DNA of 64,000 nucleotides. It comes from Aeromicrobium sp. Lineage in GTDB: Bacteria > Actinomycetota > Actinomycetes > Propionibacteriales > Nocardioidaceae. Numbering within the stretch: position 1 is the first letter of the stretch; every line of letters begins with the position of its first letter. The DNA is taken from NCBI RefSeq assembly GCF_023146395.1, contig NZ_JAGLCD010000008.1:247379-311378 (forward strand). Direction: 5' to 3'. Shown here piece after piece: positions 15,139 through 22,898 of the stretch. The translations under genes were made by a program, and so were the position numbers. The notes under the pieces were generated by a model, which saw only the letters and a list, made by a program, of their open reading frames with translations, did not search any database and was not told where the DNA came from.

Positions 15139-16284
15139 ATGCTGAACGACACGTTCGACCTCATGGACGAGTGGGGGCCGGAGAAGGTCGTATGCGTCTC
15201 CGACCGGCGCACCGGGATGCGCGGCGTCCTGGTGATCGACAACACCTCGCGCGGCATGGGCAAGGGCGGCACCCGCATGAGCTCCGGCCTGAGCGTCCTC
15301 GAGGTCGCCCGGCTCGCGCGCACCATGACGTGGAAGTGGGCGGCTCACGACCTGTTCCACGGTGGCGCCAAGGCGGGCATCCTCGGCGACCCGAACGCCC
15401 CTGACAAGGAAGGCATCCTGCGGGCCTTCGCCCGGGCGCTGCGAGGCGAGGTCCCGAGCGAGTACGTGTTCGGCCTCGACATGGGTCTGACCGAGGCCGA
15501 CGCCGCGATCTTCCTCGACGAGCTGGGTGACCGCGGGGGTGCCGTCGGCCTGCCCCGCGAGCTGGGCGGGCTGCCGTACGACGAGCTCGGGGTCACCGGT
15601 TTCGGCGTGGCCGAAGCGGCCGACGCGGCCGCCGCCGAGATCGGCCTGCCGATGGCCGGCGCGCGGATCGCGATCCAGGGCTTCGGGGCCGTCGGTGTCG
15701 CGGCCGCCGAGCGCTTCGCGCAGCTCGGTGCCGTGGTCGTCGCCGCGTCGACCTCGAAGGGGGCCGTGATCGACCCGGCCGGACTCGACCTCGCGCGCCT
15801 GGTCGAGCTACGCGCCAAGCTGGGTGACGACTGCGTGAGCGAGTACGGCGGCGTGCAGGATGCCGGCGCGGCCCTCACGGTCGACGCCGACGTGCTGGTG
15901 CCGGCCGCCCGCGAGGACGTCATCGACGAGCACCTGGCGGCGACGACGAGCGTGCGGCTCGTGGTCGAGGGCGCCAACATGCCGACCACGGCGGCCGCCA
16001 AGGAGGTCCTGCACGCGCGGGGCGTCACGATCGTGCCCGACTTCATCGCCAACGCCGGCGGCATCGTGGCCGCCGCGCACTCGATGGACGCCCGCCGCTC
16101 GCCGTTCCCGGTCGAGCCCGAGACCGTCTTCACGATGATCTCGGCGAAGATGCGGGCCAACACGGCGAACGTCATCGCCGAGAGCCGGGCCCGCGGCCTG
16201 ATGCCGCACGACGCCGCACGCGCCGTGGCGCAGGACCGCGTGCGGGCCGCCATGGCCCTGCGCGGCCAGCTGCCGACCGCCTGA
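15139..16284 (+). CDS. Glu/Leu/Phe/Val dehydrogenase family enzyme
   Basis: This 381-residue enzyme has the ELFV catalytic region (K66 in TWKWAAHDLFHGGAKAGI and K78), the D in GLDMGLTE, and a Rossmann domain with AIQGFGAVGVAAAERFAQLGA. It reversibly deaminates an amino acid with NAD(P). Its length is between leucine and glutamate dehydrogenases and the substrate cannot be read from sequence. The HglS gene 34 bp downstream acts on 2-oxoadipate, so 2-aminoadipate is an attractive substrate by context. Confidence 0.85.
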   Translation: MLNDTFDLMDEWGPEKVVCVSDRRTGMRGVLVIDNTSRGMGKGGTRMSSGLSVLEVARLARTMTWKWAAHDLFHGGAKAGILGDPNAPDKEGILRAFARALRGEVPSEYVFGLDMGLTEADAAIFLDELGDRGGAVGLPRELGGLPYDELGVTGFGVAEAADAAAAEIGLPMAGARIAIQGFGAVGVAAAERFAQLGAVVVAASTSKGAVIDPAGLDLARLVELRAKLGDDCVSEYGGVQDAGAALTVDADVLVPAAREDVIDEHLAATTSVRLVVEGANMPTTAAAKEVLHARGVTIVPDFIANAGGIVAAAHSMDARRSPFPVEPETVFTMISAKMRANTANVIAESRARGLMPHDAARAVAQDRVRAAMALRGQLPTA

Positions 16285-16318
16285 TCCCCATCCCCAGCGC
16301 ACCGAAGGACGTTCACCC

Positions 16319-17704
16319 ATGACCACTGTCGACACCACGACCCTGCGGGCGCGCTTCGCGGCTCGCCTCTCGGCGCTCTACGGGACGGAGGTCCCGGCCT
16401 ACACGACGCTCGTGGAGGTCTCGCACGAGGTCAATGCCCGCGTCATCGAGCGCCACGGCGCCGACGCCGAGCGCCTCGGGTCGATCAGCCGCGTGACGGC
16501 CGAGCGGCACGGGGCGATCCGGGTCGGCAGCCCGGCCGAGATGGCGCAGGTCGCGCGGGTCTTCGGTGCCCTGGGCATGCAGCCCACCGGGTTCTACGAC
16601 CTGCGCGACGCCCGGCCCACCCCCATCCCGGTCGTCTCCACGGCGTTCCGTCCGCGCGACCGCGAGGAGCTCGCCCGCAACCCGTTCCGGGTCTTCACCT
16701 CGATGCTCGTCCCGGAGGACCGACGCTTCTTCGACGCCGACCTCGAGCAGCGCCTGCGCACCTTCCTCGACGCTCGACAGCTCTTCCCCGACGAGCTGCT
16801 GACCCTCGCCGACCGCGCCGAGGCCGAGGGAGGCCTGGACGAGGCCGCCGCCGTGACGTTCCTCGATCTGGCCGCCTCGGCGTTCGCGCTCTCGCCCGAA
16901 CCGGTCGACAGCGCGTGGTACGCCGAGCTCGAGCGGGTCAGCAGCGTGGCCGCCGACATCGGCGGTGTCACCACGACCCACATCAACCACCTGACGCCGC
17001 GCGTGCTCGACATCGACGACCTCTACCAGAGCATGCAGGCCCGGGGCATCGAGATGATCGACCGCATCCAGGGTCCCCCGCGGTGGGACGGCCCCGACGT
17101 CCTGCTGCGACAGACCTCCTTCCGCGCACTCGCCGAACCGCGCCGCTTCCGCGACCCCGACGGGGTCGTCTCGGAGGGTTCGCTGCGCGTGCGCTTCGGC
17201 GAGGTCGAGGCCCGGGGCATCGCCCTGACCCCCGCGGGCCGCGACCTCTACGACCGCCTCGTCCGCACCGTCGACGAGCGCACCGCGGAGAGCGGGGAGG
17301 ACCGCGACGTCGTGGCGCAGCAGGTCTGGACCGAGCACCTGCCGGCGACCGAGCGGCAGCTGTGCCTCGACGGGCTCGGCTTCTTCACCTACCGCCCCGC
17401 CGAGACACTGCCGGTGGGCACGCCGCCCCGGGACCTTCGCGGCCTCGTCGCCGGCGGCTGGCTCGAGGCCGATCCGATCGTGTACGAGGACTTCCTGCCC
17501 CGGTCGGCGGCGGGGATCTTCTCGTCGAACCTCACCGGTGAGGGAAGCGTCGACGCCTCCCAGGGCGGCGCCGAGCGCGACATCGACTGGATGTCCGCGA
17601 CGGTCGGTCGCGACGTGGCGGCGCCCGAGGACGTCTACGCGGCCGAGAGCCGGACGAGCCTGGAGGCGGCCGCAGCCACGCTGGGAGTCACGATCGCGGA
17701 ATGA
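16319..17704 (+). CDS. hglS: 2-oxoadipate dioxygenase/decarboxylase (HglS, DUF1338)
   Basis: This 461-residue protein has the DUF1338/HglS layout. An N-terminal helical part (VPAYTTLVEVSHEVNA, GRVTAERHGAIRVG-like) precedes an extended VOC core with metal-ligand candidates in THINHLTPRVLDIDDLY and EVEARGIALTPAGRDLYD, and an Arg in LLRQTSFRALAEP. HglS converts 2-oxoadipate to 2-hydroxyglutarate with O2 and Fe(II) in lysine catabolism. The final segment IVYEDFLPRSAAGIFSSNL is also characteristic. It follows the dehydrogenase by 34 bp and is followed by a hairpin at 17703-17727. Confidence 0.85.
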   Translation: MTTVDTTTLRARFAARLSALYGTEVPAYTTLVEVSHEVNARVIERHGADAERLGSISRVTAERHGAIRVGSPAEMAQVARVFGALGMQPTGFYDLRDARPTPIPVVSTAFRPRDREELARNPFRVFTSMLVPEDRRFFDADLEQRLRTFLDARQLFPDELLTLADRAEAEGGLDEAAAVTFLDLAASAFALSPEPVDSAWYAELERVSSVAADIGGVTTTHINHLTPRVLDIDDLYQSMQARGIEMIDRIQGPPRWDGPDVLLRQTSFRALAEPRRFRDPDGVVSEGSLRVRFGEVEARGIALTPAGRDLYDRLVRTVDERTAESGEDRDVVAQQVWTEHLPATERQLCLDGLGFFTYRPAETLPVGTPPRDLRGLVAGGWLEADPIVYEDFLPRSAAGIFSSNLTGEGSVDASQGGAERDIDWMSATVGRDVAAPEDVYAAESRTSLEAAAATLGVTIAE

Positions 17705-17727
17705 CGCCGCCTCGCCGCCTCGGCGTC
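17703..17727 (+). terminator. Hairpin after hglS
   Basis: GACGCCG (17703-17709) and CGGCGTC (17721-17727) form a perfect 7-bp GC stem with an 11-base loop beginning at the stop codon. No U-tract follows, as is common in actinobacteria. Confidence 0.45.
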
Positions 17728-17765
17728 TCGCCGTGACGGCTCTGGCGAACGTGTCCGGGGGGGCC

Positions 17766-18152
17766 TCAGCCCTCGTCGAGCCCGATGAGGGCGCGAACCT
17801 CCTGGGCGAGCGTGCGCGGGCTGAACGGCTTGGGGATGACCCCGCGGATCGCGACGTCGGCCCAGGGCGGGTCCTCCCCGCCGACCACGGCGCGGGCCGT
17901 CAGCAGCACGATCGGGATGTCGGCGGTCTTCGGGTCACCGAGCAGGATGCGTGCGGCCTCGACGCCGTCGACCTTCGGCATCATGACGTCCATCAGCACC
18001 ACCGTCGGCTGGTGCTCGCGCGCCAGGTCGATCCCGGTGACCGCGTTGTCGGCGCTGACGACCCGCCATCCACCGACGCGCTCCATCGAGATCTCGACGA
18101 GCATGCGGATGTCCGGGTCATCGTCGACGACCAGGGCGAGCGGGGGGATCAT
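17766..18152 (-). CDS. Stand-alone response-regulator receiver protein
   Basis: This 128-residue protein is a single receiver domain with acidic pocket D10-D11-D12, phospho-acceptor D55 (LMDVMMPKVDG), T85 and K108 (IPKPFSP). There is no output domain, so it acts by protein contact, as a phosphate sink, or within a phosphorelay. No kinase is adjacent. The PAS sensor kinase at 19369-21519 is the nearest candidate partner. It has a GGGAG site eight bases before the ATG. The palindrome TCAGGT-GG-ACCTGA (18170-18183) lies 18 bp upstream of the start. Confidence 0.88.
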   Translation of the reverse strand: MIPPLALVVDDDPDIRMLVEISMERVGGWRVVSADNAVTGIDLAREHQPTVVLMDVMMPKVDGVEAARILLGDPKTADIPIVLLTARAVVGGEDPPWADVAIRGVIPKPFSPRTLAQEVRALIGLDEG

Positions 18153-18249
18153 GCGGCCATCTCCCGAATTCAGGTGGACCTGACTGGCGCCCTCATTGTG
18201 TCAGTCCGCCGGACGTCTCCGCACCGTCGAAGGTGAACGACCTCACCGA

Positions 18250-18322
18250 TAGACTCCGCGCCGTGAGAGAACTGCGGCGAGCACGACGGTCCGGACCGCG
18301 GCGATGCCGAGGCCGGCGGTGA
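18250..18322 (+). promoter_or_regulatory. TAGACT promoter and 19-codon leader frame before the arginine decarboxylase
   Basis: TAGACT (18250-18255) is followed by seven bases and a GTG at 18263. That frame runs 19 codons to a TGA (18320-18322) overlapping an in-frame GTG (18319) of the decarboxylase, giving a GTGA junction. This may be a leaderless leader peptide with coupled translation. It is inferred from geometry only. Confidence 0.35.
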
Positions 18323-18810
18323 ACGCCGGGCGGTTGCGGATCACCGTGCGCACCGCGATCGGCCAGGGACGCACGCCGATCTCGGCGTTCGACGACGCCC
18401 TGCACGGGGCGAACGTCGCCGACTTCAACCTCATCACGCTCTCGTCGGTGGTGCCGCCGCGCAGCGACGTCGTGATCAGCGACGAGTCGCTGCCGGCCGA
18501 GCACGGCGACAAGCTCTACTGCGTGGTCTCCACCGCTCGCGCCCAGCTGCGCGGCGAGTCGGCCTGGGCGGGCCTGGGCTGGGTCTACGACGAGGAGCTC
18601 GGCGGACTGTTCGTCGAGCACCACAGCGGGAGCCAGGAGTCGGTCGAGGAGCTCATCGACCTCTCCCTGGAGGACATGGCGCGGCGACGCGGCCTCGACT
18701 TCGGTCCCGCGAACCGCGTCGTGGCGGGCGCCCACTGCGAGGACCGGCCGGTCTGCGCGCTGGCGATCGCCACGTACGAGGTCGAGTCGTGGCAGGCAGC
18801 CCGTGGCTGA
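18304..18810 (+). CDS. Pyruvoyl-dependent arginine decarboxylase family protein
   Basis: This 168-residue protein matches the PvlArgDC family: GQGRTPISAFDDALHGANVADFNLITLSSVVPP. Self-cleavage between S47 and S48 would generate beta and alpha chains with an N-terminal pyruvoyl group. The later AQLRGESAWAGLGWVYDEELGGLFVEHHSGSQESVEELI also fits. The reaction would be arginine to agmatine. The ATG at 18304 lacks a clear ribosome site. The GTG at 18319, overlapping a leader stop, is a credible alternative start. It overlaps the next gene by eight bases. Confidence 0.8.
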   Translation: MPRPAVNAGRLRITVRTAIGQGRTPISAFDDALHGANVADFNLITLSSVVPPRSDVVISDESLPAEHGDKLYCVVSTARAQLRGESAWAGLGWVYDEELGGLFVEHHSGSQESVEELIDLSLEDMARRRGLDFGPANRVVAGAHCEDRPVCALAIATYEVESWQAARG

Positions 18811-19399
18811 CGACGCGACCCCCACGACCGTGACCGGACCCCGGGTCCCGGGTGTGCAGGTCGAGCGCCACCTGGAGGTGGCGGCCGAGCGCGCCGAGGA
18901 GCTGTACCCCTGGTACGAGAGCACCTTCGCACCGCTGCGGGAGGCGGCCGCGGCGCGGCACGTTCTGACCCTGGAGGAGTTCGTCGAGGAGATGGCCGAT
19001 CCGCGCATCGACAAGTGGATCGCCACCAGCGAGGCCGACGGGGCGTTCCTGGGGCTGTCCACCCTGGCGCGCGACCTCGAGGCGGTGCCCTGGGCCAGCC
19101 CGGAGTACTACACGGTCCGGCATCCGGAGCACGCCGCCCGCGGGGCGATCTGGTACCTCGGCTTCACGATGACGCCGCCGAACGGCCAGCGCGCCGGGGT
19201 GTTCGCCACGATGCTCACGGCCATGATGGAGGCCGCCGTCGAGCACCGGGTCATCGTGGCCTGGGACATGTGCGCGGCCAACGTCGAGTCGGGCCTGAAC
19301 GCCGCGATCATGGCGCAGCTCGCCGCCGGTGCGGGCGCTCCGTCGACGCAGGTCGACGTGCAGACGTACTACAGCGCCGACTTCTCCGGCGGGTCCTGA
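18803..19399 (+). CDS. Unknown protein with acyltransferase-like (GNAT) fold features
   Basis: This 198-residue protein was not confidently recognised. The central IWYLGFTMTPPNGQRAGVFATMLTAMMEAAVEHRVIVAWDMCAANVE has the strand-loop-helix order of a GNAT acetyl-CoA site, with R.G.F in place of the usual Q/RxxGxG/A. The GTG start overlaps the decarboxylase stop, so the two are coupled. Co-expression with an agmatine-forming enzyme suggests, but does not show, modification of a polyamine or amine. Its end overlaps the sensor kinase gene by 31 bp, tail to tail. Confidence 0.55.
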   Translation: MADDATPTTVTGPRVPGVQVERHLEVAAERAEELYPWYESTFAPLREAAAARHVLTLEEFVEEMADPRIDKWIATSEADGAFLGLSTLARDLEAVPWASPEYYTVRHPEHAARGAIWYLGFTMTPPNGQRAGVFATMLTAMMEAAVEHRVIVAWDMCAANVESGLNAAIMAQLAAGAGAPSTQVDVQTYYSADFSGGS

Positions 19400-21519
19400 G
19401 CCGCGGCCGCTTCGCCGGTCAGCCGGTCGGCCGACGGCAGGGTGAACGAGAAGACGCTGCCCTCACCCAGGGTGCTCTCGACCCAGACCCGGCCGCCCAT
19501 CTGCGTGACGATCGCGCGGGTGATCGCGAGGCCGAGCCCCGTGCCGCCCTCGATGCGCGAGTCCGAGGAGTCGACCTGCCGGAAGCGTTCGAAGATGTCC
19601 TCCAGCCGGTCGGCCGGGATGCCTCGGCCCTCGTCGGCGACCGTGAAGACGACCTCGTCGCCGTTCGGGGCGGCGCTGATCCGCACGGTGCTGCCGGCGT
19701 CGGAGAACTTGACCGCGTTGCCGACCAGGTTGCCCAGCACCTGAGCCACCCGGTCGGGATCGGCGATCACCTCGCCACCGACCTCGCCGACCTCGAGCGC
19801 GATGTCGGCCCCCTGGGCGAGGGCCGCGAGCTCGGCCGCGCTGGACTCCACGAGTCGCGCCGCCAGGTGCAGCGAGGCGTGCACCTCGAAGGCCCCCGAG
19901 GAGAGCCGTTCGACGTCGAGGATGTCGTTGATCAGGCGTCCCAGCCGCTCGGCGCTCTCCTCGCCGTGGTTGGCCATGGCCTGCACCTCGGGGGGCAGCT
20001 CGCCGAGCGCGCCGCTGCCGATCAGACCGAGGCTCCCGCGGATGGAGGTCAGAGGGGTGCGCAGCTCGTGGCTGACCACCGAGAGGAACCGGTCCTTCAT
20101 CCGCTCCACCTCGCGCCGTGCCGTCGTGTCACGGAAGGCGACCACGGCTCCGCTGACCTTGGACGTGGCGGGGTCGACGATCGGCGACGCCACGATCTCC
20201 ACCGCGAACGGCGTGCCGTCGCTGCGCAGGTAGACGTCGTCCTCGCTGCGCGCCACGACCGCGTCGCGGATCGCCTCGGTGACGTAGCACGAGTCGATCG
20301 GGTACGGCGCGCCGTCGGGCCCGGGCGCGTGGAACAGGTCGTGCGGGTGGGCCAGTCCGATCGCGGCCTCGTCCAGGCCCAGCATCTCCTGGGCCGACCG
20401 GTTGATCACGGTCACCCGGCCGCCTACGTCGACCCCGTAGATGCCGTCGGCCACGCTGTCGAGCAGCGCACGGGTCTGCTCGGCCCAGTGCCGCAGATCG
20501 GCGGTCTGGTCGGCGACCCGCTGCTCCAGGTCGCGCCGCAGCTCGTAGGTCTCGCGGCTGATGATGAGCTCGCGCCCCAGTGCGGCCGCGACCAGGACGA
20601 TCCACAGCACGACCTGACCGCGGGCCGTCGGACCTCCGGCGCTGACGGTCTGGATGATCCCCGCGGCCAGCAGCACGGCGAACACCGTGACCGTGCCGGC
20701 GATCTGGGCCGTCCTCGGCCGCGCGACGGCGTCACCGACCTCGTGGGTCGGCACCCACGCGGCGAGGCCGATGAGGGAGTATCCGACGACCCAGCCCAGG
20801 TCGGTCCAGGTGCCGAACGCGTAGCCCTCCTGGGCCTGGGTCACGGCGTAGTTCAGGTCGCTCAGCATGTAGCTGAGGTAGCCGGCCGCGATCAGCGTCA
20901 GGGCGGCCCGGTCGGCCGCGCCGGAGCGCGTGAGCAGCAGGACCGCGATCGTCGCCACGACGACGTCGAGCACGGGCAGGATCAGCACCGTCGCGCCGCT
21001 CACGCCGCCGGTGGTGGTCGACAGCAGGTCGTCGTAGATCAGGGAGCTGGCGATCAGGAGCACGGCGGATCCCGCGACGAGACCGTCGAGCACCAGGACC
21101 GCGACCCCGCGGCTGGAACGGAGGGCGGGGAACAGGAGCAGGGCCACGATCGAGACCGTGAGGGCCGTGGCGATCGCGACGTCGTTGAGCGCGGCGGAGA
21201 GCCCGGCCGTGCCGCCACCGACCACCGAGCTGACGATGTTGCCGGCCACGACGATCAGGCCGGCGAGCCCGATCAGCTGCCAGGCGCGGCGGCGACGCCC
21301 TCGCGACCGGCGGCCGCGCAGGAAGCAGCTGGCGGCCGCGGCGCTGCCGACGAGCAGGAGCCCGCCGGACGCGGAGGCCGTGGCGACGGCGGAGCCCGGG
21401 TGCGTGATCAGGATCGCGGCGAGGACCACCAGGACGGGGACCACGACGGCGGTCGCGACGTAGGGCGCTCGCAAGCCCGCGCCGGCTGGGCCGGGTGCCG
21501 TCGACGCTGGGCCGCTCAT
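19369..21519 (-). CDS. Large membrane sensor histidine kinase with PAS domain
   Basis: This 716-residue protein begins with about eight to ten membrane helices (residues 20-320), an integral sensor region of MASE-like type. A short coiled coil (RRDLEQRVADQTADL) follows. A PAS domain with an inserted Pro/Asp loop (about 345-465) ends in AFRDTTARREVERMKDRFL. HisKA has His484 in SVVSHELRTPLT, and the HATPase carries NLVGNAVKFSD, DEGRGIP and GTGLGLAITRAIV. No regulator is coupled to it; the lone receiver at 17766 may be its partner. The signal is unknown. Confidence 0.9.
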   Translation of the reverse strand: MSGPASTAPGPAGAGLRAPYVATAVVVPVLVVLAAILITHPGSAVATASASGGLLLVGSAAAASCFLRGRRSRGRRRRAWQLIGLAGLIVVAGNIVSSVVGGGTAGLSAALNDVAIATALTVSIVALLLFPALRSSRGVAVLVLDGLVAGSAVLLIASSLIYDDLLSTTTGGVSGATVLILPVLDVVVATIAVLLLTRSGAADRAALTLIAAGYLSYMLSDLNYAVTQAQEGYAFGTWTDLGWVVGYSLIGLAAWVPTHEVGDAVARPRTAQIAGTVTVFAVLLAAGIIQTVSAGGPTARGQVVLWIVLVAAALGRELIISRETYELRRDLEQRVADQTADLRHWAEQTRALLDSVADGIYGVDVGGRVTVINRSAQEMLGLDEAAIGLAHPHDLFHAPGPDGAPYPIDSCYVTEAIRDAVVARSEDDVYLRSDGTPFAVEIVASPIVDPATSKVSGAVVAFRDTTARREVERMKDRFLSVVSHELRTPLTSIRGSLGLIGSGALGELPPEVQAMANHGEESAERLGRLINDILDVERLSSGAFEVHASLHLAARLVESSAAELAALAQGADIALEVGEVGGEVIADPDRVAQVLGNLVGNAVKFSDAGSTVRISAAPNGDEVVFTVADEGRGIPADRLEDIFERFRQVDSSDSRIEGGTGLGLAITRAIVTQMGGRVWVESTLGEGSVFSFTLPSADRLTGEAAAAQDPPEKSAL

Positions 21520-21855
21520 TGCGCATCATCCGATCGTGTCCGGGCTGGTCGCCGTCCGATGGGCGGGTCGAGCCACTCGCCGGCGCATCTTCCCCACCAG
21601 CGCACGGTTCGGCGCGGCCGATGGCTCTGACACGGACGCCGAGCGTTCTCCCGTGTTCATCATGGCAGACGGTCGGCGCATCAGGCCGGATCTGCGTCGC
21701 CCACCGGTCCGCCTCGCGGGGGCCTCGCATGTCGCAGCCACGAGAGCCTGGCGTCACTCCTCGGGCACGACGCCCGACCACCACTGGCTTCGGGCGAAGA
21801 ACCTGCGACTTTGCCCCGAGCCACTCCCCGCAGTCACCCCACCCGAACGACACCA

Positions 21856-21884
21856 GGGCCCGCAGCGACGAACGCGGCGGGCCC
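21856..21884 (-). terminator. Hairpin downstream of the tRNA-Ser fragment
   Basis: GGGCCCGC (21856-21863) and GCGGGCCC (21877-21884) form a perfect 8-bp stem with a 13-base loop, six bases past the CCA end of the tRNA fragment on the minus strand. It looks like the original tRNA terminator without a U-tract. Confidence 0.45.
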
Positions 21885-21890
21885 GGGTAC

Positions 21891-21945
21891 TGGCGGAGGA
21901 TAGGGGATTCGAACCCCTGAGAGCTTTCACTCAACCCGCTTTCCA
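21891..21945 (-). tRNA. 3' part of a tRNA-Ser(GGA) gene; attachment-site scar
   Basis: On the minus strand the sequence runs from the anticodon loop (TGGAAA) and the 3' anticodon stem GCGGG. It continues through a long serine-type variable arm, the T-arm GGGGTTCGAATCCCC and the acceptor 3' strand, and ends GCCA. The D-arm and the 5' acceptor strand (expected GGAGGAT) are absent. The bases upstream (GCGCTGGCGCGGT) cannot pair with GCGGG. Such a 3' half is what remains at the far end after a tyrosine integrase inserts an element into a tRNA gene. It is not a functional tRNA. Confidence 0.8.
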
Positions 21946-22052
21946 ACCGCGCCAGCGCCAATTTCGACCAGTTCGCCAAAGTCTCTTTCGCTGGAATTGC
22001 AGCGTTTTCCATCACTGCCCATCACGCTCAATCAGGGCAAATCATGGTCCAA

Positions 22053-22076
22053 CTGAGACCAAAACTGAGACCAAAA
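22053..22076. repeat. Two tandem copies of CTGAGACCAAAA
   Basis: The 12-bp unit is repeated exactly at 22053-22064 and 22065-22076, about 110 bp from the tRNA scar. Short tandem repeats beside an attachment site can be integrase arm-binding sites, which is the inferred role here. Confidence 0.5.
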
Positions 22077-22121
22077 CCGAGAACGATCCGTGGGCCTCTG
22101 AGAGGCCGGCGAGCGCGGCGC

Positions 22122-22749
22122 TCAGCTCACGCGGTCAGCCAGTGTGGCGAGCCCCGGCCCGGAAAGCTCGTCCAGTGCGACGGGCCTGCCGGCGATCGCC
22201 ATCAGGAGGGACTCGGCCGGACCGGCGACCTCATCACCGGTCCCGCGCGACCAGTCGTGATCGGTCGCCACCAGCCTGAGGCCGCGCGCGTTCCGCTTCG
22301 CCGGCAACGTCGGAGCCTTCAGCGCAAAGTCCAGTGCCGGCAGCAACCGCTCCGCGGGGATCTCCCGGGGCCGGCCGAGTGCGCGTCGGATGTCCTGCTG
22401 GTGGATCAGCCCGTCCGTCAGGGCAATGGCACCATGCATGGCCGACGTCAGCCCGCGCGGAGTCTCGCAGCGACGTACGAGCTCGATCACCTCGTCGTTC
22501 GAAAGGTCGGCGTGTCGAGCGACGGCCCAAGCGTTGACGGAATCGACCCGGAGGCCGCCGCGGAGGAAGGCCATCGGCAACCCGGACCAACCCAGGTCGT
22601 CGTAGCTCACGATGTGAATCGCGACCTCACGCACCGACCAGTCGTCGCACAGCGATGGACGGGCCCACTCATCAGGAGCCAACCCCCTGCAGAAGCTCGT
22701 GCAAGCTGGCGCGCTCACTCTCGACCAGCACTGGCATGTCGTTCGTCAT
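22122..22749 (-). pseudogene. Frameshifted maleylpyruvate-isomerase/DinB-like (TIGR03083) gene
   Basis: The N-terminal frame starts at ATG 22749 after an AAAGGAG site (MTNDMPVLVESERASLHELLQG) and runs into a stop at 22672. The remaining sequence (LAPDEWARPSLCDDWSVREVAIHIVSYD... to 22122) is in another frame. Removing one G from the G5 run on the minus strand (22683-22687) joins them as ...HELLQGLAPDEW..., the usual TIGR03083 motif, to give 208 residues. These proteins are mycothiol-dependent DinB-fold enzymes. The frameshift may be real or a homopolymer sequencing error. Confidence 0.75.
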
Positions 22750-22898
22750 TCCCGCTCCTTTCCAGCAAGCCGCAGCACCCGCGACGTAGACCGTCGCATC
22801 CGCAGGGACGGTCCCGCAGCACGAAAGGCTGCCCGAGTGACACCTTGGCGGAGTGCCCACGATTTACAGATTGAGTCCACTATGGGACATCATCTGTT

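Larger units (their letters stand above)
21520..22121. other. Gene-free junction region containing the tRNA-Ser scar
   Basis: This 602-bp stretch between the sensor kinase and the frameshifted gene has only mixed-frame open reading frames with no protein-like composition. It holds the hairpin at 21856-21884, the tRNA fragment at 21891-21945 and tandem repeats at 22053-22076. GC content falls just right of the tRNA fragment. Confidence 0.6.

Noticed and set aside
18170..18183. Fourth member of the TCAGGT promoter set upstream of the lone receiver
   Set aside because: It shares CAGTCAGGT, but the second half is inverted instead of direct and there is no CANNNT at the fixed distance.
19015..21630. 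871-codon open frame on the plus strand opposite the sensor kinase
   Set aside because: It is the antisense of a clear PAS/HisKA kinase and has Arg/Gly/Asp-skewed low-complexity composition typical of GC-rich shadow frames.
21891..21990. Intact tRNA-Ser gene
   Set aside because: The acceptor 5' strand, D-arm and 5' anticodon strand are absent.
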